This document shows, piece after piece, positions 3,431 through 6,296 of a stretch of 6,296 nucleotides of DNA. The position numbers were made by a program, and so were the translations under genes. The stretch lies in assembly GCA_037147235.1 (NCBI GenBank), contig JBAWVO010000351.1, forward strand, positions 1 to 6,296, given 5' to 3'. Under the pieces are notes generated by a model. The model worked only from the letters and a program-made list of their open reading frames with translations. It made no database searches and was not told the origin of the DNA. The stretch comes from JANXQG01 sp037147235. GTDB taxonomy: Bacteria > Planctomycetota > Planctomycetia > Pirellulales > Thermoguttaceae. Numbering within the stretch: the stretch's first letter is position 1; every line of letters starts with the position of its first letter.

Positions 3431-6296
3431 ATGTCTTTTTTTCAAACTACGGCTTTTCTCATTTCCGCCATCGATCCGGCCCCGGCAGTCCCTTTTTACC
3501 TAACTTCCGGTTTTCTCAATTGCTCCATCTTCCTCGTGCTTTTGGTTGGCTCCGGCCTTATCGGCCATTGGCTGGCAAAGGCGTTGCGTGTAGCGGATTA
3601 CGGCGTGAAGTTCGGCATCATCCTCTTTGCGATTTTTGCCAGCACCGTGGTCGTGATCCGCGGCTGGCCACCGAAGCTCGGTGTTGACCTTGGCGGCGGT
3701 TCGATCCTCGTCTACAAGGTCGATGAGCAGAAAACCGTCTGGCGGGCCGAGAAGATGGATTCACTGATCGCCTCGATCAGTAAGCGCGTCAATCCCGGCG
3801 GACAGAAGGAAATCTCGGTGCGCAGCCTGGGCACGGACATGGTGCAGATCGTCATGCCCTCCGTGAGTGGAAGCACGAAAGAGGAGAAGCAGGTCGAAGC
3901 GGAAGAGATCCGCAAGATCATTCGCACGACAGGTGCCTTGGAATTCCGCATCGTAGCCACGAAGCGGGACCACGAATCATTGATCGAAATGGCTAAGACG
4001 GAAAGAAAGAAGTTTCCCGCCGATTCCTCTAAAATCAAGACGGTCACCATTTCTGATCCCAAAACAGGGAAAGAGTTGGCCAAGTGGTGTCGTGTTCGCC
4101 CTCAAGAGATGGAAAAGATCAAGGGTGATGAGGCATCCTTGATCGTGGGCAAAGACGATAAAGACAAGGATATTGTTGAAGTTCTTGTTCTTAGCCCAGA
4201 TAGCGAGGCGTACAACGTCACCGGCGGCGACGTCCGCGATGCGCGGATCGGGACGGACCAAGAAACCGCCACGCCTGAAGTCTTGTTCTCCTTCAACCCG
4301 GCGGGTGCGGCGAAGTTCGGCCGTTTGACGGGTGAGCATGTGCCCATCGGCAATTTCAGATATCGGTTGGCAATCGTGCTGGACGATGTATTGCAAACGG
4401 CGCCAACGATCCAAAGCGTAATTTCCGATTCCGGCCGCATCACCGGGAATTTCACCCAGCAAGAAGTGAAGGAAATTGTCGAAATCATCAATGCAGGCAG
4501 CCTGCCCGCCGCCCTGGAACCGACGCCGGTCCGCGACATGACTACCGAGGCCACTCTGGGCGCGGAGACCATCCGGCAGAGTACGATCGCGATGATCATC
4601 TCGTCGATTGCCGTGCCGCTGTTTATGCTCGTCTATTACCATTTTGCCGGCCTGGTTGCCGTGCTGGTACTGAGCTTGAACATGCTCATGCTGGTGGCCT
4701 TGATGATCCTGATCAAGGCCCCCTTCACGCTCCCGGCACTGGCCGGTTTGGCACTGACCGTGGGTATGGCGGTGGACAATAACGTGCTGATCTACGAGAG
4801 GTTACGTGAAGAATTGGCCCACGGTGCCGCCTTGCGGATGGCGATCCGCAATGCGTTCCATCGCGCGGGCGTGGTGATCATCGACGCCAACATCACGCAC
4901 CTCATCGCGGCCACGGTTCTCTGGAGCGTCGGCACGGAGCAGATCAAAGGCTTTGCCATCACCTTCTGGCTGGGTGCCATATTGAGCATCTGGGCGACGA
5001 TGTTTGTTGCCCGGGTAATCTTTGAAGTTTCCGAACGCCGCCGCTGGGTCCAGCGGATGAGCATGATGCAGTGGATCGGCCACACGAAGATTGACTTCAT
5101 GGCCTGGTTCCCGGCCTGCGCGACCTTCTCGGCGGTGATTACCGTGTTGGGAATCGCTATCGCCCTGCTCCGCGGACAGGGCTTGTTCGACATCGACTTC
5201 ACCGGCGGCGTGTCGGTGCAGACCGTCTTTCAACAGGAACAAGACATCACTCAGATCCGCAATCAGATCAATACCATTGCAAAGGATCTTCCCGATGCGA
5301 CGGTTACCAATGCCCACGGCCAGGATGAGCCGGATAATCAACGGTTCATCATCGATACCTCCAACAGCAATCGCGAGGAAGTGGAGGGTTTGCTCAAAAC
5401 ACTATTTGGCAAGGAACTGATCACCCTGGGATTGACGGCCACGCCGGTCGCACAAGAAAAGCCGGAAACTAAGCTTGAGACCAAGCCGGAAACCAAAGTA
5501 GAGGAGAAGAAGCCTGAAAAACCGGCCGAGCCGACAACACAAGAAAAGCCAGCTATCAAGGCGGAGGAGAAGAAGTCAGAGAAACCGACCGCGCCGACTG
5601 CCACTCAGCCCGTGGAAAAGAGTGTGACCAAGCCGGAAGATAAGCCTTCGGAACCCCCGGTAGATAAGTCGGAGTCCAAACCGGTGGAGAATAAGCCTGC
5701 TGAGAAGCAGTCGCAATTGGACCTACCGGCACTGAGCCTCGTGGCGATGGCCGGTGACGAAGCCGTGCTGCTTGCCAAGGCTGATTCGACTGCCGCGAAA
5801 GCGGAGGAGAAAGCTAACGCGAAACCGCAGGCGAAGGCTGACGTGAAGCCGGAAGTGAAGGTTCCTGCGGCCAAAGCTGATTCTACAACAGCCGATTCAA
5901 CGCCAGAACAATCGTTCCAGGCAAAACTGACGCTCTCGTCGACCGTGGCTAAGCTGATCGACGGCAAGGTGGTACAAAAGCCGCAACCCGTCAGGTACGA
6001 TGAAGATCGCCTCAAGAAAGTGGTCGAACAGGCACTCACGGAGATTCTGGTGAACAAGGATCTTGTCGATCAGGTGCGAATTGAACTGACGACTCCCGAC
6101 GGGTCGAAAAAGTCGGAGCATTGGAATCTGAAGCTCGTGCCGAATTCCGAAGCCAAGAACGCGCTGACGCCAGTCAAGTTCAATTCCTTGCTGACCACAT
6201 TAGAGTCAAAAATGAGTGAGTTGGCGTACTTCCCCATTGTCGACAATATCGGCTCGGCCGTGGCGAGCGACACCCGTTTCTGGGCCGTCGTGGCCT
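3431..6296 (+). CDS. secDF: SecDF protein-export fusion, 3' end beyond the window
   Basis: SecDF sits in the inner membrane with SecYEG and uses proton flow to pull exported proteins out on the far side. One unbroken frame runs from ATG 3431 to the window edge (955 residues), with AGGA at 3419-3422 eight bases before the start. SecD half: hydrophobic segments at about 28-48 and 57-77, then LGVDLGGG at 83-90, a large periplasmic domain with the ISG.FT-like GRITGNFT and AGSLP motifs (335-359), and TM helices near 385-405, 407-428, 433-453, 482-500 and 507-530. GMAVDNNVLIYERLREE (445-461) is the signature; D449 matches the proton-pathway Asp340 of the Thermus enzyme. SecF half: TM at about 560-580, then DFTGG at 589-593. 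The SecF periplasmic domain is greatly enlarged by a Lys/Glu/Pro/Ala-rich insertion at about 672-828. The DNIGSAV segment (938-944) matches the start of SecF's second helix, so the remaining SecF helices lie outside the window. Ordinary fused SecDF has about 740 residues; this one is already 955 and probably exceeds 1100. Confidence 0.95.
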   Translation, partial: MSFFQTTAFLISAIDPAPAVPFYLTSGFLNCSIFLVLLVGSGLIGHWLAKALRVADYGVKFGIILFAIFASTVVVIRGWPPKLGVDLGGGSILVYKVDEQKTVWRAEKMDSLIASISKRVNPGGQKEISVRSLGTDMVQIVMPSVSGSTKEEKQVEAEEIRKIIRTTGALEFRIVATKRDHESLIEMAKTERKKFPADSSKIKTVTISDPKTGKELAKWCRVRPQEMEKIKGDEASLIVGKDDKDKDIVEVLVLSPDSEAYNVTGGDVRDARIGTDQETATPEVLFSFNPAGAAKFGRLTGEHVPIGNFRYRLAIVLDDVLQTAPTIQSVISDSGRITGNFTQQEVKEIVEIINAGSLPAALEPTPVRDMTTEATLGAETIRQSTIAMIISSIAVPLFMLVYYHFAGLVAVLVLSLNMLMLVALMILIKAPFTLPALAGLALTVGMAVDNNVLIYERLREELAHGAALRMAIRNAFHRAGVVIIDANITHLIAATVLWSVGTEQIKGFAITFWLGAILSIWATMFVARVIFEVSERRRWVQRMSMMQWIGHTKIDFMAWFPACATFSAVITVLGIAIALLRGQGLFDIDFTGGVSVQTVFQQEQDITQIRNQINTIAKDLPDATVTNAHGQDEPDNQRFIIDTSNSNREEVEGLLKTLFGKELITLGLTATPVAQEKPETKLETKPETKVEEKKPEKPAEPTTQEKPAIKAEEKKSEKPTAPTATQPVEKSVTKPEDKPSEPPVDKSESKPVENKPAEKQSQLDLPALSLVAMAGDEAVLLAKADSTAAKAEEKANAKPQAKADVKPEVKVPAAKADSTTADSTPEQSFQAKLTLSSTVAKLIDGKVVQKPQPVRYDEDRLKKVVEQALTEILVNKDLVDQVRIELTTPDGSKKSEHWNLKLVPNSEAKNALTPVKFNSLLTTLESKMSELAYFPIVDNIGSAVASDTRFWAVVA
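5444..5914 (+). other. low-complexity insertion region within secDF
   Basis: This stretch encodes about 157 residues dominated by Lys, Glu, Pro, Ala and Thr, predicted to be disordered and to lie outside the inner membrane. It includes two imperfect units of the form .EEKK.EKP..PT (residues 690-702 and 711-723) spaced 21 residues apart, and two AKADST segments (782-787 and 814-819). A short non-charged patch at about 763-782 (starting LDLPALSLVAM) interrupts it. The frame stays open, so it belongs to the protein and is not a frameshift. Confidence 0.75.

Noticed and set aside
3415..3687. 90-codon plus-strand frame overlapping the secDF start
   Set aside because: It overlaps the first SecD membrane segments in another frame, and only the 3431 frame continues into SecD motifs and has a well-spaced ribosome site.
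3977..5341. Long minus-strand open frames of 221 and 179 codons (3977-4642 and 4802-5341)
   Set aside because: They are antisense to conserved SecD and SecF motifs and show no family resemblance; GC-biased codons of the real gene leave the opposite strand free of stops.
5444..5914. Frameshift or assembly error in secDF
   Set aside because: The frame stays open throughout, and SecF features resume after the low-complexity stretch, so an in-frame insertion explains it better.

Overview
The window looks like a chromosomal piece of a planctomycete, probably of the Pirellulales type. The basis is family recall, not a search: a TPR protein ending in RNA polymerase alpha C-terminal-like domains, a SecDF with an extra N-terminal membrane segment and a long charged insertion, and moderately GC-rich DNA with many GTG/TTG/CTG codons. 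All supported genes lie on the + strand. I see no mobile element, CRISPR array or sign of recent transfer.

Layout: positions 1-126 may hold the tail of an unrecognised upstream gene (weak). A good sigma-70-like promoter at 132-160 precedes tRNA-Thr(CGT) at 268-339. Then follow a 439-residue protein with TPR repeats and two tandem alpha-CTD-like domains (437-1756) and tgt (1759-2871), which starts 2 bases after that gene's stop and has no ATG, GTG or TTG at the expected N-terminus; CTG at 1759 is the best start. A 171-base gap carries a second promoter candidate and a pair of palindromes. Then come yajC (3043-3411) and a fused secDF (3431 to beyond the window end).

Functionally, tgt-yajC-secD-secF is the classical bacterial gene order. 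Tgt exchanges a queuosine-pathway base into tRNAs with GUN anticodons. YajC and SecDF are accessory parts of the Sec protein-export machine, with SecDF using the proton gradient to help pull substrates across the membrane. The TPR/alpha-CTD protein is the least understood gene here. Its first alpha-CTD-like domain keeps nearly all the DNA-contact and sigma-contact positions of the real polymerase domain, so a role near RNA polymerase or promoter DNA is a reasonable hypothesis.

Most worth a second look: the TPR plus tandem alpha-CTD protein, the Tgt substrate pocket with a eukaryote-like valine, the CTG start of tgt, the roughly 157-residue Lys/Glu/Pro/Ala-rich insertion in the SecF periplasmic domain, and the CAACATG/CATGTTG sequences shared by the yajC leader and an early yajC hairpin.
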